The notes under the pieces were generated by a model. That model made no database searches. It had not been told where the DNA came from and worked only from the letters and a program-made list of their open reading frames with translations. The position numbers were made by a program, and so were the translations under genes. Below, piece after piece: positions 30,919 through 42,519 of a stretch of DNA of 64,000 nucleotides. Each line of letters starts with the position of its first letter. Position 1 is the first letter of the stretch. The stretch is from Ophiostoma sp. CBS 140.51 (taxonomy: Eukaryota; Ascomycota; Sordariomycetes; Ophiostomatales; Ophiostomataceae): contig JANSLP010000103.1 in assembly GCA_029298735.1 (NCBI GenBank), positions 31,510-95,509 on the forward strand, read 5' to 3'.

Positions 30919-32073
30919 GGAGTGGTAGCCGGAGGGGAGAGCAGGTGAATCGAGAAAGTATGTAGCTGTTGGTGAATGATTGGAAGTTATTTGTAGGAGA
31001 AGAGCTGTGTAAGGAGAAGAGAGAGTGGTGTTCTTTGCTATTTGTTCTTTGGCACATTTCATTTTGGCATGTTCGTCCCATGTGAGCTATTTCTCAATCT
31101 TGCTCTTAAAAATTAATACTCACAATTTAATGAACCAAAGATAGAGTCTCGCTAGACGTGTCTTTTCTCTCATTTTCATCTTTATCTTCACTCTCTGGCA
31201 TGTCCTACCGTTTGATTGCCGTTGGAATTTATTAGCCGGGCCGTACCGTGCCGTGTGTTGGAACAAGAATGCAGGCGATGACCACACACGTCCACATACT
31301 TTGTATGTGAGGCTGCAGCTCTGTTGCGCTCTGTTGCGCTCTGTTGCAATCTTCCGCACAGACGCCTCTTTACCACTTTACCTTTTGATATTCCGGCTCG
31401 CTTACAGAGATCTCTTACGTGTGTATGCATCGATTCACAATTCTGATGGAAGCAGACGAGGAGAGAGATAAGATGTTTGTTTCTTAGGAGGTTATGACTG
31501 TATGTGTGTGTGATACGAGATACGAGAATTTGTATGTCTGTATATATGGATGATGGATATTGACAAGGTATGGATATGAGGTATGGCTATTGGCTAATGA
31601 TGGGCTCTCAAAGATGCACGCAGTAAACAGACCAAGTGAAAGTTTGTTGTTAAATGGCTAAAACAGAGTACATGGCCGTAGTAAAGTAAATGTGACCGAA
31701 GAGCAAAATGATGATGGGGAATAGATGGGGGAATAGGATGGTCGTGATAAGGGCTTTGGTATTGTGGCGGGGGAGGATTACTCAAAAAAGAAGAAGTATC
31801 CAGAAAAAAGAAGAAAAAGAAGACATCCCCGATGCAAAAATTAAACAGATAGTAGATGGTAAACAGAATAAGAAAAAGAAAAACGCTGAAAAGAAGGGAG
31901 ACACGCAAAGGTACGGTTGGAAGTCGTTTTGTCGTATCCTGTTTGTCGAGACTTGAGGATTGGACGTAAAGTGCTTGTGGTACGATCTGTGTCTGTTTCT
32001 GTTCCGGGTATTGTAGAGACCGAGTGTGTCAAGACGGGTTGTGTAAATGTAGTGCTGTCGTCGTTGTTATTGC
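30919..32073. other. Convergent intergenic region
   Basis: About 1.15 kb of AT-rich sequence between convergent gene ends. It contains three tandem copies of a CTCTGTTGCG unit (31319-31348) and a region of TG/TA-rich simple sequence (31500-31560). No gene is recognised. Confidence 0.55.
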
Positions 32074-32904
32074 CTAGTAGCGGTCGCCATCACCGTCTGT
32101 GAAAGACACGAGTTAGCACGATGCTTCCTCAACTCTCCTTTAGGACGCCCGCCCCCTCCTAGGAAAGCTCACCCTCACTGCCAACGGGGGTCGGCGGCAA
32201 GGCGCCCGGCACAGCCTGCTGGCTCGCGCGTGCCGTACCTGGCCGGCTGCTGCCGTACTTGTCTGTCTGCTGGGTCTGTTGTTGCTCCTGAGTGCGTTGA
32301 CGATGCTCCAATGGCCGTGGTGTCGCACTCTGCGACTGAGTGTTGTTGTTATCGACAGGCGGGAAAACACCATTGATCGAAGGACGGGCGTTGCGGGGGC
32401 TGGTGGGTGAGGCGTTGGTGCCGCTTGCGCCAGGAGTCTTGTTCTTGCTGAGCATGGCCTCCATTTCGCGGATGCGGGCTTCGAGGGCTTCGAGCTCGGT
32501 GGTCTGGGAGGTGACCTGCTGCTTCCTGGGGCAGGGGGAAAGAAATCAAAGTTAGCGGCGGGTAAAGAAGGATGAGATTATAAAATTAAAAAAGGTCGAA
32601 GCAAGTTTATTCTTCGAATGCGAGCATTTCACTCCATAGCGGTGCATCTTCAAGATGCAACATCCTTTGAGAGGGGAAGAGGGGGCTCGGGGTCTCACCG
32701 CTTGTCAACCTGCTCGTCCAGGTCTGCCACGCTGTTCTCGATACGGAAGATGTCCATCAGCTCGAGCGAGAATGAGCGCGCGATTGTCCTGAAGAGTTAG
32801 CAATGCACAAAAAGTTGATTTGTAGAGACGGTGACATACGACTGGGGCCGACGGCCGTTGGGCTTCCAGTCACGGTCGAGTTCCTCGTCGGACATGGTGG
32901 GCAT
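32074..32904 (-). CDS. Small coiled-coil protein of unknown function, four exons
   Basis: Exons 32840-32904, 32699-32788, 32173-32525 and 32074-32096 join in frame to 176 residues (173 if the second Met, at 32895, is used). Each intron has a GT donor, a CTAAC-like branch and a CAG acceptor. The last coding exon is only 23 nt. The N-terminus (MSDEELDRDWKPNGRRPQS) leads into a helical stretch (ARSFSLELMDIFRIENSV) and a heptad-like segment (QQVTSQTTELEALEARIREM), predicting a coiled coil around residues 30-85. The C-terminal half is Gln/Pro/Ser-rich and probably disordered, ending in DGDGDRY. I do not recognise a named family. The clean exon joins and helical core argue that it is a real gene. 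It is convergent with the aspartic protease. Confidence 0.75.
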
Positions 32905-35603
32905 TGATACTGATAAGGGGCTGTGGTCAGGGGGTGTCGTAGAAAAGAGTTGGCGTTGAGTTGAAATTCTGCGGAAGAGTTTGGTGTTTGTATTGGCGAT
33001 GGAGATGGATGTCGTGAGTTTAAAGAGAAAAGAAGAGGGAAAAGAAAAAAGGAGAAAAGGAGAAAGGAAGAAGGAAGGAAAGGCTGAGAGAGAAACAGGA
33101 AGGACCCAGGACGGAAGACGAGAAAGGAAAAGAGTTTCGGGGAAAGGAGACAAGGAGAACGGGAAACGAGAGGAAAGAGCTGCTAGGAGGTGCGCATGTA
33201 AATATGGGGGAGGGGTGAAAGGAGTGAAGAGTGACACGCTGCACGCGCTGAAGGTAGGTCGGGTAGTCAGGGTCAGGCACGCCTGTAGAAGGGTTCGAGA
33301 GGGTGTAGCGCCTCGAGTGCCTGCAACGGCAGTGGTTGGTGGTGGTGGTGAACGACGGGCTACTGACAAGGCAAGGGGTTCCCCACTTTTGCGGCCAGCT
33401 TCGAGGGATTAGGGTAGCTGGTTTTGATTTGCACCCGCCGCTAACACAATGGGAAATGGGGACGCTACTGGTGTAATTAACAGAGTCCAAGTTGCTCTTG
33501 CCGGTTTTTCAGTCTTCTTTCCAAGCTCTTCCTCGACGCGCTCCTAAAGCAGTCGTGAATAGGAAAGAGCAGAAAGCAGTCCTTTGTCTTCTTAGGCCTA
33601 CTCTTCTGTGAGTACTGTTCTTCTGTAACCATGACCGCAGCCATGACCACAACCACAACGGCCGCCCCCAACAAAGCAACGCAGGCGAGATTTCCAATTT
33701 CAGCCCGGTGATCATCGTGGAGAGAACGCCAAAAGAAGAAAGAAAACAAGAAAACAAGAAAACAAGAACGGCGCGGGAGCGATCTAAGTAAAGTACGACG
33801 AGAACGATGGGAGTGATGAGAAAACGAAAAGAAAAACGGTCACCGGCAAAACGTTGGCTGGCCCAAACTGAAACCGCCACATGGACAGTGAGCGTGACAG
33901 AAAGAATAGATGGATATTACGGAGTACAGCGTGTATCAATAAGTGACAGAAAACGGAGAAGTCAGAGCGAGTGGCGAGACGGCACTCCTCCGTTCTTCGT
34001 GTTTACAGCATCGTGAAATGGTACATTTTAAATCCCTTTCTATTTACTTGTTTTTTTATTATCGTTACTCGTTCCTCCGTGCTGCCCCTATTGGAGAAAG
34101 AGAGTATTGGATATTGGATATTGCCCCCGTATTTTGAGACGATCGTCAAAAAGGCGCCAGGCTGGCCCCAATCCAATCTCCTTTTTTGTCGGGTTGAGGG
34201 TCTTGGGCAATACAGTGAAAAAGTGAGTGGGTGCAATCTTCCTGTAAAGCCGCTGACGCGCATAAACTGGCCCTGCTGTCCAGGTACTTTTTAGTGGTTA
34301 GGCGCCCCCTGGCATAAACCTTACTTCGTACTCTAACAAAAAACCAGGGTTTCGTCCTTGCTTGGTCGCAATCAAACATTCAAACATGCGAATGTCCTTG
34401 TCTTTCCCCAGTCGATCTCACTCGTCTGTCCCCCCCAAAAAAAGACAAAAGATAAACAAAGAACAGCCTGCAGCCTGATCCTGTTGACACTGCACTGCCT
34501 TCTTGCTCCCATGCATATGGAGCACTGTAATACTGTAATACTGCGGCTGCAATGCGAAGCCAGCGCATGGAAGCGACGAGAGACGATCCTTTCTCAGTCC
34601 TTCTCAGCCTAAACCGGTTGGTACTGTTGCAATTGACGACTGTGTTGCGTGCGTGCAGGTGTTGTTGCTGGAGAATGGACGGGTGTAACGCCTGCCCACG
34701 TGAGCAGCCTTGGTCTTCAGACCCGTTAGACGCATGCGCTGCTGTGAAAGAGAAACACGGCCGTCACTTGGGAGCTGCCATTCAACATCAAAGAGGCTGC
34801 GTGACCGGCGATTCAACATATCGTTATTTTGATCCTCTCTTTGTATTATTGACGTCGTTATCTTCACTTCTTTGTTCTTGGAAGTGATCTGTACCGTCTT
34901 CTCATGGCGCTGAGAGAGTTGAGACATTGGAGCGATATGTAGTAAGCGGGGCGTCACACTCTGCCTTGGCCTGCCTGATCATGTGACCTCATCACGCCGG
35001 CCGAGAAAAATCTTTCTGCAAGGCCAGGTTGGTGAAGGAACCAAACAAATGGAAACAGCTCCGACGACTCCTCCAAAACGACGCGTTCTATGCGCGAAAC
35101 CGACGACGACGACGACGACGAATCGACAACACCACCCTTTTCCATCAAGATACGCGGCGAATACCCTCATTTCCATCAAGACCCGTCGTCGTGTTGATGC
35201 AGTAGAGGCCCCCGAGCGCGTTTTGCTGGTTTTCGCGTGGCAATTCGTGTTTTTGTGGTTCTCGATTCTCGACCGCCCAGTCTCGATTTTTGCGGCAATC
35301 CTTGGTACGTGACACGATGGATTCTTTTTAGGGGTGGTGATGGACTTGCGATGCATGTCGATGATGTTTCGTCATTCCCGGCTGCTGTTATGCACTCTCT
35401 TCCCTGCCCAAGCACTTCCCTTTCCATTCAATCATCGTGGCCTCAACATCACCAACATTGTCGGCGTCGTCACACCTTCTTTCAACCCCACCAATACTAA
35501 CACTCCCTCCTAATAGACCGTGGCGCCCATACACCTCCTGCCGAGACGTGAAGCTGCGCCCGTCGTTTCCTGGCGCGGCGGGGCCTCTCCTCTTTCTTGG
35601 GGA
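32905..35603. other. Long intergenic region and 5' leader of the bromodomain gene
   Basis: About 2.7 kb. The left part is the promoter of the minus-strand coiled-coil gene, with a strong A/G-rich tract at 33020-33180. TACGGAGTA lies at 33918-33926 and TACTTCGTA at 34322-34330. A CGA/GAC microsatellite is at about 35101-35121. The right part contains a well-formed leader intron (35305-35516). No additional protein gene is supported. Confidence 0.55.
35305..35516 (+). other. Probable 5'-leader intron of the bromodomain gene
   Basis: The donor GTACGT (35305), perfect branch site TACTAAC (35495-35501) and TAG acceptor (ending 35516) define a 212-nt intron 87 bases before the chosen ATG. Exon 2 is open upstream of that ATG, so an N-terminal extension is possible. 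The proposed start matches the family N-terminus better. Confidence 0.6.
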
Positions 35604-38471
35604 ATGACGACAACGACCTCCTCCTCCTCCTCCTCCTTTACACCCCTCGAGTCGCTGCTGCTCTTCCAGTCCATCCTCAAGCACGGCGTCGAGCCCGATG
35701 CGTTTGGGCGGATTGCTGATGTGTTGAGACAGAATCCATTCATCAAGAGCGATGACCGGTATAATGCGGACAGGTTGACAGGGGAGGCGCTGCAGCAGTT
35801 GTTTGTAAACTTGCTGCGGGAGTTTGACTCGAGCGCCAGCGAGAGCGCCGGCGGAGCCGCTGGCAGCGGCGAAGCCGCTGACAAAAACGCCGACACCAAG
35901 GACAAGAACGCCGCCGGCTCCACCGCCGACGCGCAACTGCCGACCCTCGTCGAACGCCTCTACGTGCGCTACCGTGACAATATCGTCCACGCCATCCGCG
36001 AAGACGAACGGCGCATCGAAAAAGTACAGGCCGAGATAAAACTTCTCGAGCAGCAGGCGGCCGGCGGTGGCGGACGCGGCGCGCATGCGAAAGCAGCGGC
36101 GGCGGCAGCCGCTCAAAACAAGTTACAACAACAGCAGCAGCAGCAGCAACATGTCGCGCAACAACAACAACTACAGGCAGGACAAGCAGGCTCTGCCGCC
36201 TCGTCACGCTCAAACTCGGCATCTGCACCACCGCCCTCAGCACGGCATACTCCCGAACAGCATCAACAGCAGCATCCTTCTCAGCAGCGCGCGTCATCAA
36301 ACGTGCCCTTACTCCCGGCCACAGCACGGCCTCCCAACCAACAAAACCAACAAAACCAACAACAACAACAACAACAACAACAACCGAACCAACCTACACC
36401 TGCCGACGCAGCCTCCTCCTCGACTCCTTCTCGCCTAAACACAGCCAGTCCGGCTCTACAACAGCAGACACGCCCACAACTTGCACCTCTTGCTCCCGCT
36501 ATCACTCCCGCCTCCCCTTCACAATCTCAACCTCCTTCACGAACACCATCTGCTGTTGCCATCCAACCTTCACAACCTTCACAACCAACACAACCTACAC
36601 AACCTTTACAACATACACGGCCTCCGTCAGTAGCGGCCTCGACGACCTCCTCCCAACCGGCATCTCGCCCTATCTCGCCCGCCCAGCCTCCTCCACACAT
36701 TGCGCCAGCACAGCAGCAGCAAGCTGTTGTACCAGCCAACGCCAATGCCGCTCAAATCCAGACGCTCCCTCCCAAGACTGCTGCGCCGCCCTTACACACC
36801 CCAGGCACACAAACACCTACCATCCCCAACTCGCCCTCGATGACACAGTCAGCACAATCAGCAGCAGCAGCAGCATCTTCTGTTCCCCCTTCGCAGGTAG
36901 GCACGCCGCGGCCGCTCGTTCCCGCCACACAGCAGCAGCAGAAGCACTTGCCGATTGCGCCAACGCCAACACCGCAGCAGTTCCAGCGTGTACCTGGAGG
37001 CCCGCCTTCGACACCCGGTCCCGGTCCTGGTCTCGTTCCCCGACCGCCACTGCCCGAACATGTGCGCATCGCCGGCGGCCCGCCCTCGCGGACACCAACC
37101 CCCATCCAGTCACCACGGCCCAACTTCCCTCATACACCTGTTCAAGGCATTGCTGCCCAAGCAGCCATGTTCCTCCCCAGAGGCAGCGGTACACGCTGGA
37201 AGCCGAGTGACCTGACACCGTCGACGCCCGGCCCAGATGTGGGCGACATGGCCAGTCCAGCCTATGAGCCGCTCAGTCCTGTGCAGCCCAGCGCAGCAGC
37301 AGCAGCGTCTGACGGCGACGATGGTGTGAACGATGATGACGACGACGCCGCCACCTCTCCCGTGTCGCCCTCGGCCTCGGCCCAGCGCCAGTCGAGGAAC
37401 CTGAGGAGGCCTCAACAACACTTGACGACTGCCACTGCGCCGACTGCGACCACCCGCACACGCGGCCGGCCATCACGACACTCCCGCTCGCAGGACGACG
37501 ACGGCCATCCGATAAAGGCGGAGGCCTCGACGCCCAACGTTGGCGATATCAACGACATTGAGATGGGTGACGACTCAAGGGCCGCTCTCAAGAGAAAGCG
37601 CGGCAACGGCGATGACGACGACGAGTCGGTCAATTTGTTTTTGAATATAACGACCAAACCCGACCCGTCCGTGCTGGCGCGCCGGCGTCTTGTGGGCCCG
37701 CCCACGCCGCCGACACACGTCCTGTGGATGCGCGGGTTCCCCAAGATTAGCGCATCCGCTCTCGACCAGATCAGCAGCCACCGCCACGCCAACATGTTTG
37801 CCCACAAGATCCGTGACCGCGATGCTCCCGGCTACGGCAGTATTGTGCGCCACCCCGTCGACCTCAAGTCGATTCGTATGGCCATTACCCAGGGCAACAA
37901 AGCGGCCAACGCGGCGGTCTCCACCCTTTCAGAGGAAGAACGGGACAGCGGCAACAGCAGCGTCTGGCTCCCTATCAATGCCGACCTCGTCCCCCCCCGC
38001 GGCATCATCAACAGCAGCCAGCTAGAGTGCGAACTCGTCCACATGTTTGCCAATGCAGTCATGTACAACCCCGACTCGCACCGCGGGCCGGGTCTGTCTT
38101 TCCTCGTGGGTGAAGCGGACGACGACGACGACGACGATCCTGCGAACGCCGACAACACCCGCTACAAGGTGGACGAGGACGGCGTGGTCAACGATACGCG
38201 TGACATGTACGTCGAGGTCGAGAAGCTGCTTAGCGAGATGCGCTCGGCCGAGCGGCAGAGAGGGATGCCGGCGCCGCCAGTAGGGGCGAGGGGGTTGGAT
38301 TTGCCGTTGGACGACGTCGAAGCAGCCGCCGAAGGGAGCGACGACGACAAAGTCGACGATGATAAGACGGTTAAGAACGATAAAGAGAAGACCGACAAAA
38401 ACGACGACGACGCAGCCGACGACGAAGGCTCTGGCACGGTCAAGCGGCGGCGGATCACGCGTGGCCAGTAG
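35604..38471 (+). CDS. Q-rich bromodomain protein (Bdc1/BRD8-like NuA4 subunit)
   Basis: 955 residues from the ATG at 35604. The N-terminal module (about 11-80: SFTPLESLLLFQSILKHG, then IADVLRQNPF) is a conserved helical region. Residues about 180-560 are disordered and rich in Gln, Pro, Ser and Thr, with CAG/CAA runs. The bromodomain lies at about 705-880: SALDQISSHRHANMFAHKI, a proline after YGSIVRHPVDL, and MYNPDSH carrying the Asn that should contact acetyl-lysine. It has an insertion relative to canonical domains. The C-terminus is strongly acidic and basic. Organisation resembles fission-yeast Bdc1 and human BRD8, subunits of the NuA4/TIP60 histone acetyltransferase. The subunit assignment is inferred from architecture, while the bromodomain itself is clear. 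Confidence 0.82.
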   Translation: MTTTTSSSSSSFTPLESLLLFQSILKHGVEPDAFGRIADVLRQNPFIKSDDRYNADRLTGEALQQLFVNLLREFDSSASESAGGAAGSGEAADKNADTKDKNAAGSTADAQLPTLVERLYVRYRDNIVHAIREDERRIEKVQAEIKLLEQQAAGGGGRGAHAKAAAAAAAQNKLQQQQQQQQHVAQQQQLQAGQAGSAASSRSNSASAPPPSARHTPEQHQQQHPSQQRASSNVPLLPATARPPNQQNQQNQQQQQQQQQPNQPTPADAASSSTPSRLNTASPALQQQTRPQLAPLAPAITPASPSQSQPPSRTPSAVAIQPSQPSQPTQPTQPLQHTRPPSVAASTTSSQPASRPISPAQPPPHIAPAQQQQAVVPANANAAQIQTLPPKTAAPPLHTPGTQTPTIPNSPSMTQSAQSAAAAASSVPPSQVGTPRPLVPATQQQQKHLPIAPTPTPQQFQRVPGGPPSTPGPGPGLVPRPPLPEHVRIAGGPPSRTPTPIQSPRPNFPHTPVQGIAAQAAMFLPRGSGTRWKPSDLTPSTPGPDVGDMASPAYEPLSPVQPSAAAAASDGDDGVNDDDDDAATSPVSPSASAQRQSRNLRRPQQHLTTATAPTATTRTRGRPSRHSRSQDDDGHPIKAEASTPNVGDINDIEMGDDSRAALKRKRGNGDDDDESVNLFLNITTKPDPSVLARRRLVGPPTPPTHVLWMRGFPKISASALDQISSHRHANMFAHKIRDRDAPGYGSIVRHPVDLKSIRMAITQGNKAANAAVSTLSEEERDSGNSSVWLPINADLVPPRGIINSSQLECELVHMFANAVMYNPDSHRGPGLSFLVGEADDDDDDDPANADNTRYKVDEDGVVNDTRDMYVEVEKLLSEMRSAERQRGMPAPPVGARGLDLPLDDVEAAAEGSDDDKVDDDKTVKNDKEKTDKNDDDAADDEGSGTVKRRRITRGQ

Positions 38472-39218
38472 CCACACTGATCTCCGTCGTACTGATCTCC
38501 GTCTTCCTTCATCCCTGCGTCTTGGTTTGTCTATTTGGTTTGGAGCATAGTTTGCCAGTACCCTTGTCTTTCTCTCGTCTTTTCGCTTCTTCTTCTCTGT
38601 ATCTAAAGACTTTATCTTCTTTTTGACTTTGATTTGATTTGATTTGGTGTTTGTTGGTTCTGGTTTTGGGCACTTTTCAACTTTACTTACAGCTTTCTTT
38701 TTTTATTCTTCTTTTGCATACATGTATAATACGCATATGCTGTATTCTACGATATGCTTGTACAATATTAATACAACTGCGGATTCATCCGTCAACAGAG
38801 CTCTCTCTCTTCTTTCTTGTGTATGTCAATGTCTGTTGGTGGTGAAATAAAAGTGGACCCGCTGTTGGTCTGCGGCAAGGATAGCTCCCCATAATTCACG
38901 TGACCTCACCTCTTCGCTGGACGCGTTGTCTCTGCCCGTGCCTAGGACGCCTTCTCTTTTGGGTGGCGCTGCTCAACCAACGCAAGGGCAACCGTGACTG
39001 TCCAGACAAGCAAATCAGCCATTTACAGTTGCCATTTCCATTTGCAATCCACTCCATCTTTAATCCATCCACATCAACATCACCAATTGATCACATCCGC
39101 ATTCAGATCAACACTTTGACGACACATCTACGACGACGTACGGCGACTTCCCTTCGCACGTCTTCTCATCGACACCTCCTCCCTCCTACCGGTCTCACGA
39201 CCACCCCACCTCTTCACG
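38472..39218. other. Intergenic region, bromodomain gene to rpt6
   Basis: A 15-base unit (ACTGATCTCCGTCGT) is duplicated in tandem right after the stop (38476-38505). GATTTGATTTGATTT follows near 38630. The rpt6 promoter contains TCACGTGA (38896-38903) and GGTGGCGC near 38960, which shares the core of a proteasome-type element but not its full consensus. No gene. Confidence 0.55.
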
Positions 39219-40388
39219 ATGTCGCTCGACAACTACTACCAGAACAAGATTGAGGCGATGAAGCTCGAGATCCTCAAGGGCCAGGCGGTGCTCCGGCGTC
39301 TTGAGGCACAGCGCAACGACTACAACTCGCGCGTGCGGCTGCTGCGCGAAGAGCTGGGTCTGCTGCAGCAGCCGGGGTCCTACGTCGGCGAGGTTGTCAA
39401 AGTCATGTCGACGAAGAAGGTCTTGGTGAAAGTGCACCCGGAAGGAAAGTACGTCGTCGACGTCGCTGACAGCGTCGACATTGCCAAGCTGACGGTGGGC
39501 AAGCGGGTCACCTTGCTGTCGGACTCCTACAAGCTGGAGAAGATGCTGCCATCCTCCGTCGACCCCCTGGTGTCGCTGATGATGGTCGAAAAGGTGCCGG
39601 ACAGCACATACGACATGATTGGCGGTCTGGACCAGCAGATCAAGGAGATCAAGGAGGTGATTGAGCTGGGTCTCAAGCACCCAGAGCTGTTTGAGTCGCT
39701 CGGCATCGCCCAGCCCAAGGGTGTGCTGCTGTACGGCCCGCCCGGTACGGGCAAGACGCTGTTGGCCCGTGCCGTGGCGCACCACACGGACTGCAAGTTT
39801 ATCCGGGTGTCGGGCTCAGAGCTCGTCCAGAAATACATTGGCGAGGGCTCGCGCATGGTGCGCGAGCTGTTTGTGATGGCGCGCGAGCACGCGCCCAGCA
39901 TCATCTTCATGGACGAGATTGACTCGATTGGCTCGTCGCGTGTCGAGGGCAGCAGCGGCGGCGACTCGGAAGTACAGCGCACGATGCTGGAGCTTCTCAA
40001 CCAGCTCGACGGTTTCGAGCCCACCAAGAACATTAAAGTCATCATGGCCACCAACCGTTTGGACATCCTGGACCCCGCCCTCCTGCGGCCCGGCCGCATC
40101 GACCGCAAAATCGAGTTCCCGCCACCGAGCGTCGAGGCGCGTGCCGACATTCTCCGCATCCACAGTCGCAAGATGAATCTGACGCGCGGCATCAACCTCA
40201 CAAAGATTGCCGAGAAGATGAATGGCTGCTCGGGCGCCGAACTGAAGGGTGTCTGCACGGAGGCCGGCATGTACGCTCTGCGCGAGCGGCGGGTGCACGT
40301 GACACAAGAAGACTTTGAGCTGGCCACGGCCAAGATTCTCAACAAGCACGACGACAAGGAGGTGTCTCTGGGCAAGCTGTGGAAGTAG
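39219..40388 (+). CDS. rpt6: 26S proteasome regulatory ATPase Rpt6
   Basis: 389 residues in one exon. An N-terminal coiled coil (5-50, with [14 protein letters not shown] heptads) is followed by an OB fold (55-110: [19 protein letters not shown]) and an AAA+ domain with Walker A GPPGTGKT (173-180), Walker [10 protein letters not shown] (228-236), the pore-loop and SRH segments, and a C-terminal helical domain. The segment [17 protein letters not shown] and the N-terminus are diagnostic of Rpt6/PSMC5 among the six Rpt paralogues. It forms part of the base ring that unfolds ubiquitinated substrates. The end, LGKLWK, varies from the usual hydrophobic tail but keeps an aromatic near the terminus. 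An AATAAA follows within 100 bases. Confidence 0.97.
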   Translation: MSLDNYYQNKIEAMKLEILKGQAVLRRLEAQRNDYNSRVRLLREELGLLQQPGSYVGEVVKVMSTKKVLVKVHPEGKYVVDVADSVDIAKLTVGKRVTLLSDSYKLEKMLPSSVDPLVSLMMVEKVPDSTYDMIGGLDQQIKEIKEVIELGLKHPELFESLGIAQPKGVLLYGPPGTGKTLLARAVAHHTDCKFIRVSGSELVQKYIGEGSRMVRELFVMAREHAPSIIFMDEIDSIGSSRVEGSSGGDSEVQRTMLELLNQLDGFEPTKNIKVIMATNRLDILDPALLRPGRIDRKIEFPPPSVEARADILRIHSRKMNLTRGINLTKIAEKMNGCSGAELKGVCTEAGMYALRERRVHVTQEDFELATAKILNKHDDKEVSLGKLWK

Positions 40389-40764
40389 GGGAGACGATGG
40401 TATTTATTGTTACTGTTCTTGCGTTTATTGGGTTTGTATTATAGCATCGAGGACAGACCGTGGTCATAAATAAAGCGTGTCGTCTCTGCCATTCTTGTTC
40501 TCATTCTATCGTGAAAAGTATTATGGGATTATTGTAGCATAAATATCATATCGTAACACGTGATGCGACTGCTCTTTCCTATGAGCATGTCCAGTGGTGT
40601 ACCGCTCTTTCCTGTGGGCGGGTATGTCGTTCCTTCCCTAAAAAGTACAATTATGCCACTTTCCAAACTGGGCATCCTCCTCTATTAACATTTGGCCCCT
40701 ATTCCTAGTCCCTCCGAGTAAACAAAATATCATCGACATCCATCGACATCTCCACCCCACCCCT
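40389..40764. other. Convergent intergenic region
   Basis: A 376-base spacer holding the rpt6 polyadenylation region (TAAATAAAG near 40467) and the 3' end of the next, convergent gene. Nothing else is seen. Confidence 0.6.
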
Positions 40765-41346
40765 TCAGTACCGCCCCCTCTGTTCCTCCAACACAATCGT
40801 CCCCGACCGCCGCGGACTTCGCGCCTTTGAGACAGACGACCGCCGGTGCCGGCTGCTGCCGCGGACGACGACAGGCACGGGTTCCGAGACAGGTGTCGAT
40901 TGTGTGTACATGCCATACGACGGCGGACGGCTGTGGCTCCGGCCGTCGCTGCTGTAGTAGTAGCGGCCGTCGTCACGACTGCGGCTGCGGCGGCCATCAC
41001 TGTGACGATGACGATGGCGGTAGTGGGCGCTGCGCGGCTCGACATCACGGTACCAAGCCTCACGTTCGTCGTTGGGCGGGGCCCCCAAGTTGAAGCAGGA
41101 TCTTAAAATCCAGAGTAGGAGGAGGAAACCCACGACCGACCCGATAACAATACCGGCGATAGCACCGCCCGATAAGTTGTTGCCGCCGCCGTTGCCCGAG
41201 TTGTCGGTGGCGACGACCGTGACGGTGCTGGATGTTGCTTGGCGGACTTTGAGTAGGTAATCGCGGACGACGCCGGACGACGCCAGTGTGCGGCTGGGCA
41301 GTGGTGTCCGCGGACTAAGGAGCTGCGGGACGGGAGGAGGTGCCAT
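40765..41346 (-). CDS. Small single-pass membrane protein of unknown function
   Basis: 193 residues, one exon. A Pro/Ser-rich N-terminal part (1-57) is followed by Gly/Asn residues and a clear transmembrane helix at about 59-82 (GGAIAGIVIGSVVGFLLLLWIL). The segment RSCFNLGAPPNDEREAWYRD lies directly after it. The cytoplasmic tail is rich in Arg, His, Ser and Tyr (SRSRDDGRYYYSSDGRSHSR) and ends in EEQRGRY. There is no cleavable signal peptide, so an Nout topology (type III) is likely. Proteins of this architecture are common and poorly characterised in filamentous fungi. No function can be assigned. The codon pattern and convergent placement support a real gene. Confidence 0.68.
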   Translation of the reverse strand: MAPPPVPQLLSPRTPLPSRTLASSGVVRDYLLKVRQATSSTVTVVATDNSGNGGGNNLSGGAIAGIVIGSVVGFLLLLWILRSCFNLGAPPNDEREAWYRDVEPRSAHYRHRHRHSDGRRSRSRDDGRYYYSSDGRSHSRPPSYGMYTQSTPVSEPVPVVVRGSSRHRRSSVSKARSPRRSGTIVLEEQRGRY

Positions 41347-42519
41347 GGTGGTGTGGAAGGTGGGGATATCTGTGAGGTATATGTGTTGATGACGATAAGG
41401 TGAGTGGCAGTTGTGAGACAGTTCGAAGTGCAGACTCAGACTCGAGTGACGAAATCACTGATAGTTGCTGTTGTTGATGGTGAAGAAGTTGGGACGATCC
41501 TGATATCCTTTGACCGATGAGAGACAAGAGACAAGAAACAAGAGACGGTGACGGGAAGAAGGACAAGACGAAGAACGATGAACGAATTGCCACTGGGCAA
41601 GGGAAGAGCAGACTGCGCATACTTATTCCGGTAATTCAATCAAGCAAAAGAAGGACCATACAGCACAAGGATAAAAAAGGACATCGAGATGTGTTATGTG
41701 TTGTGCAGAAAGGACAGAAGCAGGTCGCCGGTAAGCATGCAGCCAAATTGAGACTCAAGAGTCCTCTACGTCATGGACCATCGAGATGCAGCAGTGGACG
41801 GTGGGGACACGGAGGAAGACAGGCAGACAAGAATAACAGTCTACAGCCTGCAAGCAAATAGACGCAAATAGTAAATGCACCGAAGACTACAAAAGAAAAC
41901 GTGCTCTCGGCATCTTTCCTCCTTTCTCCTGCAAGGGCAACTTAATCCCTGCAGCAGTTGCAGTTTGCAGACAATTCGAGGCTCAAAGAGGAGACAATGC
42001 AGAATGCGTGCTCTGTAACTTTGAGGTGCACACGATTTCACACCCCTGTCGTGGGAATATGCACGTTGACGATGGTGGATAAATTCAGGTTTTTTGTTCC
42101 TTTTTTGATGGAGCACCCACCTACCACGCCATGAACACACAACAGAATATGCAGCACAACAACCTGTTTGCAGCGTGGATCGCCGCCTGTGACGTACAGC
42201 AACCAGAGAAGAGAGCGATAATGTTGCATTGAGGGAGCTTTTTTATTTTATTTTTATTTTTAAATAATACGCCTCAAGACTTCCTCGACCTCTTACGAAG
42301 TAAGTGAGAGCACTGGAAATTTGAAAGTCGATTGGATAAGTCAATTGAAAATCAATCAGTTCGGCCGAGTTTTTCTTTCTCTTGAAAAAGAAGTGGCTGA
42401 CGACTGCCGAGGCCTGACAGCACCTGACAGGAAAGACCATAAGCACTACGTCTACGGACTGTTTGACTGTTTAGAGTTGACAATGCCGGCGGAAAGTTAA
42501 ACTTTATTGAATGTATATT
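41347..42519. other. Intergenic region between two minus-strand genes
   Basis: About 1.2 kb, including the promoter of the small membrane protein and the 3' region of the dehydrogenase. It has an AT-rich run at 42240-42268 and TACGAAGTA at 42294-42302. No coding region is recognised. Confidence 0.55.

Noticed and set aside
38896..38903. CACGTG motifs (24725, 38897, 40557, 56728, 61202) as a shared regulon
   Set aside because: A given 6-mer palindrome is expected about 16 times in 64 kb, so these hits show no enrichment.
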